The notes under the pieces were generated by a model that saw only the letters and a program-made list of their open reading frames with translations, was not told the DNA's origin and did not search any database. Made by a program: the position numbers and the translations under genes. Of a stretch of 64,000 nucleotides of DNA, positions 11,185 to 24,727 are shown piece after piece; positions within the stretch are counted from its first letter, which is position 1; the number at the start of each line of letters is the position of its first letter. Source of the stretch: Nemopilema nomurai (Eukaryota; Cnidaria; Scyphozoa; Rhizostomeae; Rhizostomatidae); NCBI GenBank assembly GCA_003864495.1, contig ML133413.1:949724-1013723 (forward strand), read 5' to 3'.

Positions 11185-14100
11185 AAGCTACAAAGGTAAA
11201 TCTACAGATTGTGCAGTGAAAATGAAAAGCGAGAAGGAACGCGATGCTCATAATATACGTAAAGCAGAATTAGACTACTTCTACTTAGCATGATAGGAAC
11301 TTCATACTTACAGAAACTCATGAGGCACAAGGCCAAAGTGAGGATTAGGAACATTTTCATCATTCCCCTTCTTATGTCTTTCTTCCTTGCAACCCAACAG
11401 CAAAGTGATATTGAAAGAATCCTGCTCCTCGTTTATATACACTCAGTGGTAGGAGTAGCTTGACCCTTGAACTTGTTTTTAACTTGCATATGGCGCAATT
11501 AACCTTTAGGTAAAAAAAAATTCTTAAAGCATTCTGTGATCCCATTTTTGAAATACAATACGTGAAAGATTTCATACGCTTTATTCTTTCTTGATAGCTA
11601 GTGACAAAAGTCGCCACACCTTTTCAGCAACCAGAGACATAAAAGTTCATCCGGTGGGCTTACGAAAGTTGTGTTTTAAATAAACTTGGGAAAAGAATGC
11701 TATCATTTTCCAACTGTCAACTTGGAACAGTATCGAGTTCGTCTGTCAGTATTTTGCTCTTTTCAAATTTTGAGATCTGGTTACAATCAGAAATGCTTCC
11801 TTCAAAGAACTACATACATTCTTTGATTCTTAATTCTCTTTCTTTTCAAGTAACATCAATGGACGACACATTGGAATTTTCGTATGATGATTTTTTTGAT
11901 TGAACGATGATTTGTTTGATGGAAACGTTGTTGCTTAGAACCAATCCCCAGCCCCAATCCTATCTTACTAGTATGTTTTCCCTTCTCAACTACAGTCCGA
12001 TTGGTCTCATAAAAACCCTAGTACACAAGACGCTTATAATTTGCTAATGGAGTGAAATGACCTGAAGGCTGCTACCCTGGGTACCAGACCCACTATAGAG
12101 CATATTCTTGTTCAAAATGGCATCCCTGATGACATTATTTCTATCTTTTCAAAGGAGTCATGGACGCCCCATGTCTGCTACGTGGTTTGGTTCTGAAAGT
12201 TACTCTGTGTACTTGAAATTGCCTTGTATTGATGATCCTTCTTAAAAGCTCGAAGAGCAAGTAAAGCCACAGACTGCTGCTTTTCGGCTGTGAATCCTCG
12301 CTTGGTCCACCATGCTAAGACTATGTTTTTCTCCTACCCATTAAAATAGTTTAGTCATTGACGAATTTTCATGCCGATGTGAAGCTCAGTATGTAGGATG
12401 CACTCGCTATTCAAAAGTAGAACCAGCGAGTTCACAGGAACATCAGAACTTATACAGAAAGAGGACAGTGCAAATCCGATGAAGAAACTTTCTATTTCTC
12501 CTGATGGAATATGAACTCGCATATTCGAAGACTTCAGCACTGTATCCTCTTTTAGTAATAGAACATTGTCTTATTCAATGGCTTAAAAGCGTGCATTCCG
12601 AGGAAAGGGTCACTAGGACAGGGGTGCATTCCATAAAATGGGGTTCATGCTGACTTAAATATGGGGGAATAAAATTAAAACTTCGTACAGAAAGTTCACA
12701 ATACAAGTTTCGCGAGAAAGGGCTGAAATCTCAAAGAGCATTGCCTTTATTGCCACAAAGAATTTTTATTTACTTCTAGAAAATAATTCAAGCTCGTGTC
12801 TTTTAATTTTATAGCCTTAAGCCGGTGACGCATTTACCCATGGGCCTAATAGGCCCGGGCCCAGGCCCCCTAGGGCTTTTAAATAGGGGACCCGAAGAAA
12901 ATTTTTAAGCCTATACAAGTCGTGTTGATGAATTGAGCAGCATGACACAAACTACTTTGGCGTATTCTAGGGGGTCTCATCAATTTTGCACCAAGGTCCC
13001 CTTCAGACGTAAATGTGGCCCTGTTGAAGGCATACTTCTAATCCTGGAAATATTGTTTGACGAATGTTTTGTTGTGAGAACATTCTCTTAACCTTCGTGA
13101 TCTGACTGTTAGTTTTATTTTCTTTCTGATAACATTCTTTAATCACTTCTCTCTATGCACTGAATATTGTTTTGGAACAGGGATATTAAACTGCATAGCA
13201 GTTACGTTTGTTTCCTCGTTTGGCTAGGCCCTTTCACTCATGCAAAAACCGTTTCCTCTTCGCATCTGCCCTACATCCAAGGTTTCACACTCGAGTATGT
13301 TTTGTTTTGAAGCTGTTGCTATTACAACCAAAATAATGACTGCTCAAATTTCTTGTTATGAATCGACTCAGTCAAAAACCCTACCATTGTCTCTACATCA
13401 ATGGAACTAATCGTTGTCGCTCAATTTTCTAATTTCATTAGCCAATAGAATCACCTCAGATAAACAGTATTGGATTTTCAAAGTCACCGGATGATCCTTC
13501 GACCAATACTTCATGTTTATGGTTGGCTGCTGTGGAATTTCTTCTTTAACAACTGCGTGGATTCTGTTTGGTAAAACAGGCTCTTTGGCCTTCTCTAGGC
13601 ACCCCAATCAGCTCAAATTCACCCAAGGCTTACTTCCTCACTTGACTTTTCATGCATTCCACCTGGCGTTCTACTATGAAGGGCTTTTTAGTTTACTTCC
13701 AGTGAGAAACACTCGCCCATTTTCACATTCCCCTTAACATTTGGAACGCCATTTCAGAAATTTGTAAACAAGTAATAAACAGATGAATTATCCTTTCCAT
13801 TTCTTCTCATTAACAGCTGCGAAACCTCAGCTAAACCATTCCATTTATCAGAAATCCAGCATTCCACTCTCACGCACCGAGATAATCAATTATTATCTTA
13901 TTTCCAGACGTTTGTCCGCCTCTCAAGGCTGCTAGTATCAATCCCCTAAACCTAAATTTGAGAGGGACCCACTAAATGTTTTCGTTTAACACTTTAGAGA
14001 GAAACAGGGCTTTTGATTTGTTGTCTCCATAGTTGTTTTTATCCTTCCTTTTTTAAAGTGTGTCCTTGCTTATTCCCGATACCATAAAATTTTCAATCAT

Positions 14101-14570
14101 GAACGGCGAATACATGGAAGGGCGAACGAAAGAAACATTGGAAAACAACTGCAAGACAGCAGATAATCTATTGAATGATTAGACAAGAGTTCCTTTATGG
14201 CAACAAGGAGACTACAGGAGAAGAGATAAAACACAATTAGGGCTCTTTTGGAACACGAATTTAGCACAAAATGTTTTTGGAACAATCACATTTAGACCTG
14301 TAAAGGTATGGAAAATTGGCTACATGAATTTTGATAGATGAGTTCCCATTTGGCCGCAAAAGAAAGACGTTTGTTGAGATCTAGAGAAGAACAAAAGGCT
14401 TAGCTTATTATTTAGTTTCCTTGCTTTTCTTCTATTCTAGTTGGCCTAAATGAGAAGTGTTCTTCTTGGTCATATATTTCTTTCCAGATTCAGAACTAAC
14501 ATTGGTTCCACATGCTTTTTTTGCAGTTGTGTAATTGTCTCCTAGAATATGAGTTTTGTTCAAAATCATG
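11185..14570. other. Intergenic; one interspersed repeat, no gene
   Basis: No exon is supported. At about 12830-13020 a repeat beginning GACGCATTTACCCATGGGCC is related by eye to sequence at about 30150-30310 and 47600-47940, so it is a dispersed family of unknown class. A short relative of the cluster repeat (GAGATCTAGAGAAGAACAAA) appears at about 14375. Confidence 0.5.
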
Positions 14571-17500
14571 AGAAATCCCAAGAATTTTTTATGGCCATAT
14601 TGCACGATTCGATTTGTCGATGTTTCAAGGTGAAGTTTCTTTTTGGTATTTTTGAGTTTTTGTTCAGTACGAATTGTGTTTGCTTAATCTTGTGTTATCA
14701 GAATGGCAGATTGAGACCTAAATAGACGTCGTCATTTTTTGGCAGCAGATGTTTTCAATTAGAGAAACTTGCAGAAATACACAAGGTTTTGGTGAACGTA
14801 ACATTTAAGACCACTAGGGCTTCTCTAAGGCACATCTTGATCACGGAATTGTTTGGAGTTGTCTACCATTAAGGGCTTGCAAAAAGGGGGCAGTTACTTT
14901 GTATCGTGAACAGGAAAGACATGTCCCCATTTGGCAAAGAAGAACAAAGTTTTGATATCTAGAGAAGAACAAAGAGCTTTCTTCAACGCACCCTTGTGGC
15001 CCAGCCTACACTGCAGGCCATCTGGTGGGCCCAACACCCCCACCCCTCTCCCCACCATTGCTAGATGCCCCTCATCCAGGCTTTGTTGTTTCACGACAAT
15101 GCAAGGGCTGTGCCAGGCTGAAAATGCAACCAACAGTGGACAACGAGACAAAGACGAATTCAAAATAAATATGATCAATCTAAGAATGGACTGCAGCTTT
15201 TTATTAACGATCGATTACGGAATTATTTTAAACTTAACTACAACTGTAAAATTTATAGGCTTACAAATTATCATAAATTACATTATACATTACTCACAGT
15301 AGGAATAATAGCGCTACATATTACAAAGCTAGTTTCTAGATAAATTTACGTTAGTTTTTGTCAGCAGTCCATTCTGTAAATGCTTATCAAAAAGGTAAAT
15401 AATAAATAACAATAGAAAAATATGCAAATAATAGATGAATTACTTAGAAAAGACTCAAGATAAATATCAATAAAATTAAATGTTAATTTACTGTAAGTAC
15501 AGCAGGCTTTACGTCACAAAACTGGGTTGCTGAAGAAAGACAAGTTACTACATGAATACGATGAAGATGTGAAAGAAGTTGAAGATAATAGAAGGAGCAG
15601 ATGAAGTGTGAAGGAGAAAATAGTACAACTAGTTGGCACAATGAGAGGAACAGAGGACAAGAGTGGTTGGAATCTACACAGGACAGCAGACAACAAGAAT
15701 GACGTGACAGTGTACACAACACATGCAAACACTGAAGTCGAACAGTTTGGAAGGAGAAGAATGAAGAGTGAAGGAAGATGGAACAGTTGTACTGCAGAAC
15801 AAGGACGACACTACAAGGCATTTACTAGGCCTAGGGTACAAGTTAGCAGTCAGCCATGTGTCAAATACACGATAACAAATAGGGCATGAATGCAAACGTG
15901 TTTAGGCCTAGTGAAACCTGAATGATAATACAAGTAAACAAGACAGAGCGAAGAAAGTCAATCGATGCAGCTGACAGTTTTGCATTTGTCGTGAAACGTT
16001 GAGCCTTTCAATGAGGAGACATCTGATGGCCTACTAGTTGGCTTCCCTTTGTGTCCCCCCGGATTACCTTTCCTTCCCACCTGAACGGGAAGCCAATGAG
16101 GCAATGGGGCCAACAGCAGTCTGTGCCACTACCGGTCACAGAATGCCGTCAGGGCACGTTGAAGGTGTGCTCTTTGTTCTTCTCTGCCTATTTATCGAAT
16201 CAGGGCCCTGGAAACGACTGTACTACGTCATTGTCTTGTTGTCGAAGGGCATGCGTAAAAGTGATTTGACACCAATGCGCATGCTGTTCGACTCTTTGAC
16301 GCTGACTAAATAGTACCACGTTCCCATGATTTTGGATAATGGACAGCTCTGTATTCTGTGAACGTGATCGTGCCCAAGAGAAACCCTAACAGTGCGAATA
16401 AATTTACATAACGGAAAAGAAAGACCAAGGAAGATGTATGAAGGAAAATAATTTGAAGGAGATTCATCTGCTGCCATTTTTTTTCTTGATAAGTTCTTCT
16501 GTCTTGCTTAGTAAAGTGCTCTTCAGGTGCTTGGACATCAGGAATCCAGAATGGTAAATCTCTTCCACTTGCTGTTTTCCCAATGATTTTACTTCTTCTC
16601 CTGCAGAATAATTAAAACAGATCGTTCTCATAAACTGCTGTGGCTGTTTCCTTACTAGGTATAACCGTTGGCTTGGTGGTGTAATAATTTGGACAATAAG
16701 AGCAAGTGCTACCTTTTACTTGAGAAGAAATCCCTTCTTGAACCCACAATAACCACGTGATCCGTTTTGCGAGTTGAGCTTTGCTTTCTCCTTCTCAGCG
16801 GCCTCTGCTTCTGCTCTGGCCTCCTCTTGCTCGCGCAACTCCGCCTAAAATTGTCACAAATGCATTTGCTGAAATTAAATCATGTTGCGACTTTCGATTG
16901 CTCCTCCTGATCAGACGCCTATTGAAATGACGCGATTGCCCTGTATATCGTCTCACTGTTAGTGAGAGCAGGGAAAAGGAAATGTGAAAAATGCTGATGA
17001 GTCGGCCTACCTCTCGCTGCTCCTCTCGCCAGATGTCATACCAAAGATACGCGGCGTATCCAACCACTCCAAATGTGACGGTGGTCTGGACGACCTTCCA
17101 GAACGTATTCATTCGTAGTCGTTTCTCGCAATCGAAAATGCTAGAATGAATATGACTAGTTTGCTCGTACCGGTTTTCTGCTCTTCCTCAATATTAAACA
17201 GTTTGTCTCTCTCTGAAATTTTGATAAGCTCTCGAACGTGTGTTGTGCCTTTGCTACTCTCGATGCAAAGACAAACTCGACGCTCTGCAACTCGCTTTCA
17301 TTGTTTGTAAATGTGACGTCACATTGAAGCTAATGATGATGTTTTATATGTTTGGCCTCTCTTCGATGGGACGTAATCGAGGTTATACTCAAGTTCATTG
17401 TCTATTCAGTGACTGCATTGCGTTTTCTATCCCTTTTACTTTTAATCAGTGTGTGTAGGCCAAGGACCTGGCTTAAACCGTACACCTTTTAGCCAAACTG

Positions 17501-18720
17501 TTTCCACGCCATTTTGGAAAGCTGCAGCTTACTTGTAGATGCCAAAGACTGCACAGTCAGAAACGCAATCGAGGTTATATCTTTGTACAATTGACAAGTT
17601 AACTACAGACATAAATCTTGGACCATTAGCGCTTCTCGAACACAACTTAATGACAAAACCATCTGGAGCTGCCTATCTCGAAGGACTTCTTAAGCCGGTG
17701 AACTACTTTGTTTAATTAATTTGACAGTTGAATTTCCATTTGGCTTCAAAAGAAAGAAGTTTGTTGATACCTAGAGAAGAACAAAGAGCTTTCTTCAAGG
17801 CACCCTTCTGGTCCAGCGTACACTGCAGGCCAAAAGGCTAAGGCTCCATAAGACGTTTGTTGATTGACTCCAAAAGTTCCGATTGCAGACTGACATCGTA
17901 TTTAACGAACATCTTTCATAACTCATTGAAACTTTTGTTGAAAGGCAAGTGATTGAATAAATTTTCATGCCCTTGTGATCATTTGAAATATCTGTTTTTA
18001 ATCTAGCAAGATAAAGCATAAGGTTTTCGATTGAGATGCATTAGAACATCAGAATACAACAAAATGGTTGTGAGATAACTGGCTCTAATTTTTTTATTCA
18101 GAATTCATACAAAAGTACTAAACATTGCAAAATGTTATCTATTTTGTTAATCATGAAATTAAAGCCGTGTATTGAGAATAAACAAGCGTCTTTCTTCAAG
18201 CACAGCAAAAGTTATCTCTATCAAAGTGACTGTCTCTCCTGCATGAGTCACATCAGCACGAAAACATCTTTGATGACGTACTCTGGCGTCCCACATGAAG
18301 TGTATGTGTATATGCCAGCGTGTTCTGCACTCTTTTCTCTTCGCAGCATCACGGTCGCTTGGCGCTCGCCTTTTCCATTCCTACCGTGCCAAAAATTGTC
18401 AGCATCATTGTCACAACGTCCAGTTGAACCACCGAAATAGTTGTCTGGAACAAGAATAAGGAATGATCAGTCCCTATCTACCCTCGGGGTGGTACCACAT
18501 GCAGAACTAGGTGGGTGTAATCATCGGCTCTATCAGGATCAATTTGGTTCGGTCGATCTAATGCGGGCATGAAGTTTGTATGCCTGCATATGGAAATGGG
18601 AAGCCAATGAGGGTTTCCATGTGTCGGAGATGTGTGGACCTGATTTTTCGCTACCAGGACGAGGCACAACAGAACGTATTTTGAACTCCACCAGTTTTTG
18701 ATTCAAGGAGCTTAATTGCA
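14570..18720. repeat. Cluster duplication unit A
   Basis: This stretch is closely similar to unit C (37850-41890) along nearly its whole length and to unit B (27090-29860) over 14570-17300. The most constant part by eye is 14960-15125, a GC-rich block (CCAACACCCCCACCCCTCTC), followed by the region from 15480 to the membrane-protein gene. A smaller related repeat recurs at 17590-17840. It is a segmental duplication, not a recognised transposon. Confidence 0.8.
16716..17112 (-). CDS. Small membrane-anchored coiled-coil protein, copy 1
   Basis: Exon 1 (17112-17011, 34 codons) ends at the donor GTAGGC. Exon 2 (16844-16716) starts after TTTTAG in the same phase and stops at TAA, giving 76 aa. The N-terminus MNTFWKVVQTTV leads into one short hydrophobic helix (about residues 10-25, GVVGYAAYLWY), then a charged helix rich in Glu, Ala and Arg (about 28-56), then a basic tail with one Cys. 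This layout resembles small inner-membrane assembly proteins of mitochondria, but I recognise no family. The third-exon candidate 16600-16464 may extend it: two alternative short introns give different C-termini. The gene lies 1.1 kb downstream of the secreted-protein gene on the same strand. Three intact copies argue that it is functional. Confidence 0.65.
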
Positions 18721-21700
18721 TAAGCCAAAATCATTCAGCGTACGCTGAAGGTGTAAGCAGCAGAGAGTGTGACAATTATGATTATCTGCATTGTGGTTCT
18801 TGTTATGACTATTATTGTCCTGAAAATTTTGGGCAGTGAAAACAACAGAGTAGTCATTGCATTTGTCATCAAATACAACACTGTAATTGTTTAATGAAAC
18901 AAGAAAATTTTGCTTACTTGTTGATGAGCCCATTTTGCTCTGACCAAATATTATGTCCCCCATTGTAGGATTAAATGGCTCTAGTCCAGCTTTGTTACTT
19001 GTGACTCTATCTGGTACTCTAAGAGGTTATTGCATTGAAGTGCGTTATTTCGAAAAAATTCAACGGGCTCATCGTAAAACTTTGTAATTCTGAAACTCTT
19101 GATTTTATCAAAATTCAAGTCTCTTTTGAACTTTCATCAAAAGAATAAAATAATAATTTATCAAGGATGTTTTCCTTTAAAAAATCAGTACCACTTTAAA
19201 ATCATAGACATTTTGTAGGCACAGATTTCTCGAATTCAAGACAATGACGTCACACAGTACTTTAGCAGAGGTTCAACCATTGAATATGTTCAGCCACACC
19301 ATTCTGGTTTCCTGCCCCTAGCCAGCCTGCGTACAGACTCGACTTTGGGAAAAGAATAAATTACTATTTCATGTTTCCTATTCTACTATTTTGTGTAGGA
19401 AATTTTGCGCCTGCACACAGGCTACCCACAGTAGGATGCCTAAAAGCAACTTCAGCTTCACCATATAGTAAACTTCAACTTACTTCAAACTACCTTCCCT
19501 ATAGAATACCTTTCCTTCCTAACTACCTTTCTTTCAACCTACCTTTTTTTCAACCTACCTTACTTCTAAGCCACCTTACCTCCTCCAAAACACCGTACTC
19601 CCAACCAATCTTTCCTTCAAGCTACTTTCAATCCAAGCCACCTTTCCTTCAACCTACCTTTCCTATAAAATACCTTTCCTTCCTAACTACCTTTCCTTTA
19701 AGCTACCTTCCCTCTAACGTACCTTCCTTTATCCTTACTTTCCTTCAACCTACCTTCCGTATGAGCTTCCTTTCTTCCAAACTACCTTCCCATTAAAATG
19801 CCTTTCTTCCTAACTACCTTTCTTTGAACCTACCTTACTTCTAAGCCACCTTACCTCCTCCAAAACATCCAACCTACTATCCATCTAAGCTACCTTCCCT
19901 TCAACCTACCTTCCCTATAGAATACCTTTCTTCCAAACTACTTTCCCTTTAAGATACCTTCACTCTAACTTACCTTTCTTCAACCTACCTTTCCTTCAAG
20001 CTACCTTCCCTTTAACTTACCTTCCTTCAACCTAACTTCCCTTCAACCTACCTTCAATCTAAGCTACCTTCCCTTCAACCTACCTTCCCTATAAAATACC
20101 TTTCTTCCAAACTACTTTCCCTTTAAGATACCTTCACTCTAACTTACCTTTCTTCAACCTACCTTTCCTTCAAGCTACCTTCCCTTTAACTTACTTTCCT
20201 TCAACCTAACTTTCCTTCAACCTACCTTCAATCTAAGCTATCTTCCCTTCAATCTACCTTCCCTATAAAATACCTTTCTTCCAAACTACTTTCCCTTTAA
20301 GATACCTTCATTCTAAGTTACCTTTCTTCAACCTACCTTTCCTTCAAGCTACCTTCCCTTTAACTTACCTTTCCTTCAACCTAAGTTTCGTTCAACCTAC
20401 CTATCTATCTCCCTCCCTCCATGGGCAATGACCATTACAAAAATCATATGCCCTCGAGTAAGGTTAGCAGCCATATCTATCACTCAGTATACTTGCTTTC
20501 TCGCTAGGATTTCTGTATTTGATCTGAAATTTTAACCTGTAATCGGATTAATTAGTTTTGTAGTGCCTCTACAAATTCATGCAGTTTGAGATGCTGTAAA
20601 AGACCAATTCTCACTGTGATTGATGAAAAGCAGGTTAAACTGGAAGCATTTGACAAAACTCTATTCTGTGAAAATTGCAAATGAAGGCTGTCTTTATGTT
20701 TCATTTCACTACAAAAAGAGTCGCACCAAACAGGGTACGAAGTATATGTTAGTTCTCCAGACCACCACAATGAGTAATTTTGTCGTGACCACTCAAAAAG
20801 TTCATTCAGTCCTGTAGGTGACATTTGAGAACATACTAAAGATTCTCTCTGATTGCCTGCAAGCGTGTGAAATGTTGCAAACTTACTTGTAGCCGAATAT
20901 CTGCCAGCAGGAAGCTGCACCCTTGAACACCTGCGTGTACATGATCTGCTGCCAATGCCCTTTGATGTGAATGACAGAGTAGGACGGATCCCCTTTACCG
21001 CACCCATTGTTGGTCACCTTGGCATTGACATAGAGACTGCCATCTGTGGCGCTGGTCATAGTTATTGTCACTCCATCTTTGTGGGTGTGTGACACCATGG
21101 AAGAGTCAACTTTTCTCCAGGCTTGTTAAAAAGAATTGGTTGACTTAAAGAAATATAGTTCTCAGGTAACCTATAATCAATATGGAATATGAAGCTCATT
21201 CTGATCACATGTTTTATGATGAGTATTGCTAATTGCCTTTTGGACTGCGTAGGCTGTTTGATCGGTTTAACGAAGATGGCTTTTTTCTGTCTATCGTAGT
21301 TCGAAGCTGTCTGAATCATTTTAATCCGAAGAGTAGAGAAACACTAGCAAATGGTATCTTCAACATCCTTCTCTCCTGTCCACGTGTGGTAGTACTTGGT
21401 AGCGTGCTAGCACATCGTGGGCTCACAGAACTCCTCTGGAAATTAGAATATTGTCCCTTTACCGGTGATCAGTCGTGGGTCTGTCTTGCGAGATGGATGT
21501 ACGTCATTCTGTATCAACAAATCTTCAACAAGTCATTCTATAATTCAACTGTCGCAGCAGTTGTAGTTTGAAGGGCGTGAGCTTAGTTTTGGTTAAAAAC
21601 CCAATTAGCACAACAGTTTGGATCGATCCTTGATAATGCATCATAAGTGAGTAACTCTACATCTGTTTTACTTCTACAAAAGCAATCGGATGTATTCTGC

Positions 21701-23808
21701 AAGGTTCAACTTTCTAATAGTTTTGAACACCTACCTTCAGCTTTAAACTGCACTCTTCTAGCCCGCCCGATGTTTTCTATCAGCTCGAGCTTACACGCTT
21801 CCAGGATGTTCTCAACCATTTTCATCCCGACATTGCCTCTTTCCGTCGTTTTTTGCACTTTGCTGCAAATTACTACCAAAGTTAGGTTTCAGTATTCAAT
21901 TGAAACATAACTCATCTGCTTTACGTTACTCCAGGATTCAGAGCTCAAAGATCAAATAAGGTCTGTGAAAAGTGGCTAAACATATTGAGAATCCTATACA
22001 TGGACAGTTAGGCATCAAGTTTCTTTCAATGAAGGGTTTTGAAGTTTCTGAAGGAATTCCTTGTGTATCAAAGATTTTCCTTTCATTTTCTTACCAGATT
22101 AGTTAGTTACTTGATTTCACCGGTTGATTGTAAAAAGTAAGCAATCAAGGCCTAACGCCAGGTGGTCTCTCATCATTTCCTTGCTGATGTGCGTTTGCTT
22201 TCTTATTTGTTTGATTCGTACTCCAAACAATTTCATTGATTGACGTTAATTCAAGCAGAAAACCTTTAGTTCCCGCCAGATAACAAACTCTTTGGATATT
22301 ACAAGATGGATCTAAACACCAACAAATCGTACATATTCGCAAAGTTTAAGAACGATCAGCATATAAGTGGATTTACGCCGTTTTGCACGAAATGCTTCAT
22401 GTTTGGCATTAAACTGTGTAGACAATAATGGCAAGTGCTTCGTGAAAAATTATCTAGTTGCCATCAAAATGTGCCTTTTCTTCCCCCTTAGTTGCAAGGT
22501 AGAGCACAGCACGATGTTATAAGACATTAAGTCAAGATTGTTAGCTAAATTATTACTTGAAAATTTAAGATCAAAGGCCAGAACAGACTGTATACGTTGG
22601 GTCAATATATTAACAATTCCACCACCATTATATCAAAATATTAATCTTTAGGTTTTATAGCCATTGGTTTTTTTCTATTTCATCTCATACTTCCTTCCAA
22701 ATTCTTCATAAAGAAAGTACTCCTTTCCGTCACCCCCCGTTTTTGTATTGCCATGGATGCACAACAAAAGACGCATGCAAAGCACCATCGCAAACTATTG
22801 CCATTTAACCAGTCACCTACTAGAAATAAGGTGCTCCGATTAAGCAAGAAATGTTCTCTAACTTTTCCTTTTTTCCACATGAGTACATTCTGGCCTAGCT
22901 TCTGTTGATCGGGTTTGCCTGGCAACTTCGTGGAATAGATGCAGAGCAACATTGCGATGACGTCTCTGTGGCGCTTGAAAGAAACCAAGGCTCCTTAATC
23001 TAAGCCATTCTGTCTAGAGGCCTTCTCCTTCGCAGTGGCTCTTCCGACGGGGAAATAATTTGAAGTAATCTTCCTTGACACGCTACCCATGACCCCCCCC
23101 CCTTCGTCAGAGGCCCTGTTAGCATCGGATTAAGCTCCTGGAAGATATTCATTCCCCAATTTCCTGTTTATTGACGACAAGGGCTGGTCTTACCCATTTT
23201 GTTGTCATACGATCCACAGAGACTCTCTAACCCACAGCCGCAAAACCACTGCCCGATCGATCTATGAATCTTTTATGTCAGGGTAGAACCGAAGCCTCGA
23301 GGTAATTATGCAAATCGAGAAAATCATAGGTACCTTAAACGCTATTATTAAGAGCTGTAAAAATCGTCAAGGGCCTTTCTCTCGAAAGTGATTTTATAAT
23401 TTCGGTACTTGTTTATAATAAGAATCAATCAAAATCGAAATACCTATTCCGTATGTTCTAATGTCTAACTTGAATGTTGTTCCCTACATGGCCTACGAAA
23501 GCTCATCATCACCCTGTTGGGACCTAAGCAGTTAGTTGCTGTGTTGATGTCTTGAAAATTGCCGACTGCATCAACTCACCCTTCTTTTGAAAGCATAAAC
23601 TGCCTAGCATTGCGTAGTCAATCGCGGGCTGGCTTCAGTCTGCCTGGACGCAAGGGAAAATGATTTATTTTCAAACCAAAACCATAGATGTTGAAATTGT
23701 AAGCAAAATCTTTTGACTATACCTGTTAGAAGGAGGGGCAGCCAGGCAGCAACACCCAGTACCCAAAAGTACAGTTGTCATCAGCACTAACTTCAACAGA
23801 TTCTCCAT
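18248..23808 (-). CDS. Secreted protein of unknown family, copy 1 (five exons, 248 aa)
   Basis: Exons: 23808-23723, 21862-21735, 21121-20887, 19018-18918 and 18444-18248, with canonical GT-AG borders and matching phases. Exon 1 encodes a clear signal peptide (MENLLKLVLMTTVLLGTG then CCCLA, cleavage near residue 23). Exon 2 encodes a helical charged segment. Exon 3 is a globular part containing HTHKDGV, NNGCGKGDPSYSVIHIKGHW and SCWQIFGYK. Exon 4 has EPFNPTMGDIIFGQSK. Exon 5 contains GRCDNDADNFW, an EHAGIYTYTSCGTPEY stretch and the end DVFVLM. There is no membrane anchor, so it is probably exported. The conserved cysteines suggest disulphides. I know no family with this combination. Intron 3 carries a minisatellite of about 1 kb. 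A paralogue lies at 41440-45144. Confidence 0.7.
19430..20420. repeat. Pyrimidine-rich minisatellite with 174-bp higher-order period
   Basis: Units such as CTACCTTCCCT, CAACCTACCTT and AAATACCTTTC repeat for about 1 kb on a nearly pure C/T strand with interspersed A. The marker CCCTATA starts at 19913, 20087 and 20261, exactly 174 bp apart. It lies in intron 3 of the copy 1 secreted gene. The same intron in copy 2 keeps only a stub of about 50-70 bp (about 42390-42443). Confidence 0.9.
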
Positions 23809-24225
23809 TTTGTTATCCTTCTCGTCTCCTTCACAGCGTCTACTCTAAATGCATGACGAGTCCGTAGGCTTAAACCGATAGCCGTCGTGCCGGCGAGATG
23901 GGTTTTCCCCTTGGCCATGGACTGCTTCCAGCTCTTTTTATGAGTATCTGGTTTAAAAGCAAAGGGCAAATGAACTGGCTACTGGATCATGGGCGATGAT
24001 GACACACTTCTAGCAGCGCAGTGCCGATCATCATGATGCTAATTACCATTTTCACCTACTAGTTTCCAGAAACCATCCGCTTTTGAGGCAAATGCAGAAA
24101 TGCAGACCGTTAGACGAACAACAAGTAAAAACTCGAGAGTGTGAAACTAAAAGTGGCAGAAAAAAAGAAAATTACAAACAAATAGCAGTCAACAAAATAT
24201 GACAAACAAAGTAACAAGCAAAAGT

Positions 24226-24290
24226 GACAGAAAAAGTGACAGAAAAAGTGACAGAAAAAGTGACAGAAAAAGTGACAGAAAAAGTGAGAG
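24226..24290. repeat. 12-bp minisatellite AGTGACAGAAAA
   Basis: Five to six head-to-tail copies of AGTGACAGAAAA, the last diverging to AGTGAGAG. Confidence 0.9.
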
Positions 24291-24727
24291 ACAACAATAG
24301 ACGAGCTAATGTAAACTTGAAATAAACAGTAAAAAATTTGGCAATCTCTGAAGCAATTTGCAAGCTTGTCCCATGCCCTGTCCATATGAGGTGGTTATCT
24401 CTGTCTTGCTAGTGTCAAAGCCCCTTGATTTCTTTTGATGGCTTAAGCTTTGAATCTGAGACATGCTATCACGCACAACTTCCAAAACTCGAAAGAAAGG
24501 CATGCATTATGAAGAACCACTGAAAATATTTGCAGTAGCAGACGATTCATTGAGTATACATTTGCAGGAATACACAAGAGATTCGCATTACGCCATTAGA
24601 GCTTCTCCAAGGTACACATCGATCACAAAATTATCTCCAAAGGCTCGATCGTAAAGACGGTAAAGAACTTCCAGCATAAATTGGAGGGATGTATTCTCAT
24701 ATAGCCAAAAAGAACGAAATTTGTAGA

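Noticed and set aside
15483..16477. Many open frames repeated in units A, B and C
   Set aside because: They recur only because the DNA is duplicated. The frames differ between copies through indels and stops and have no splice context.
16630..16790. Alternative frame over exon 2 of the small gene reading CSYCPNYYTTKP
   Set aside because: It looks protein-like and keeps CxxC in all copies, but it is not in frame with exon 1 through any good splice site, and copy 3 has several replacements in it.
21233..21571. 112-codon plus-strand open frame
   Set aside because: It lies in intron 2 of the secreted gene on the opposite strand, with no domain and no counterpart in the paralogue.
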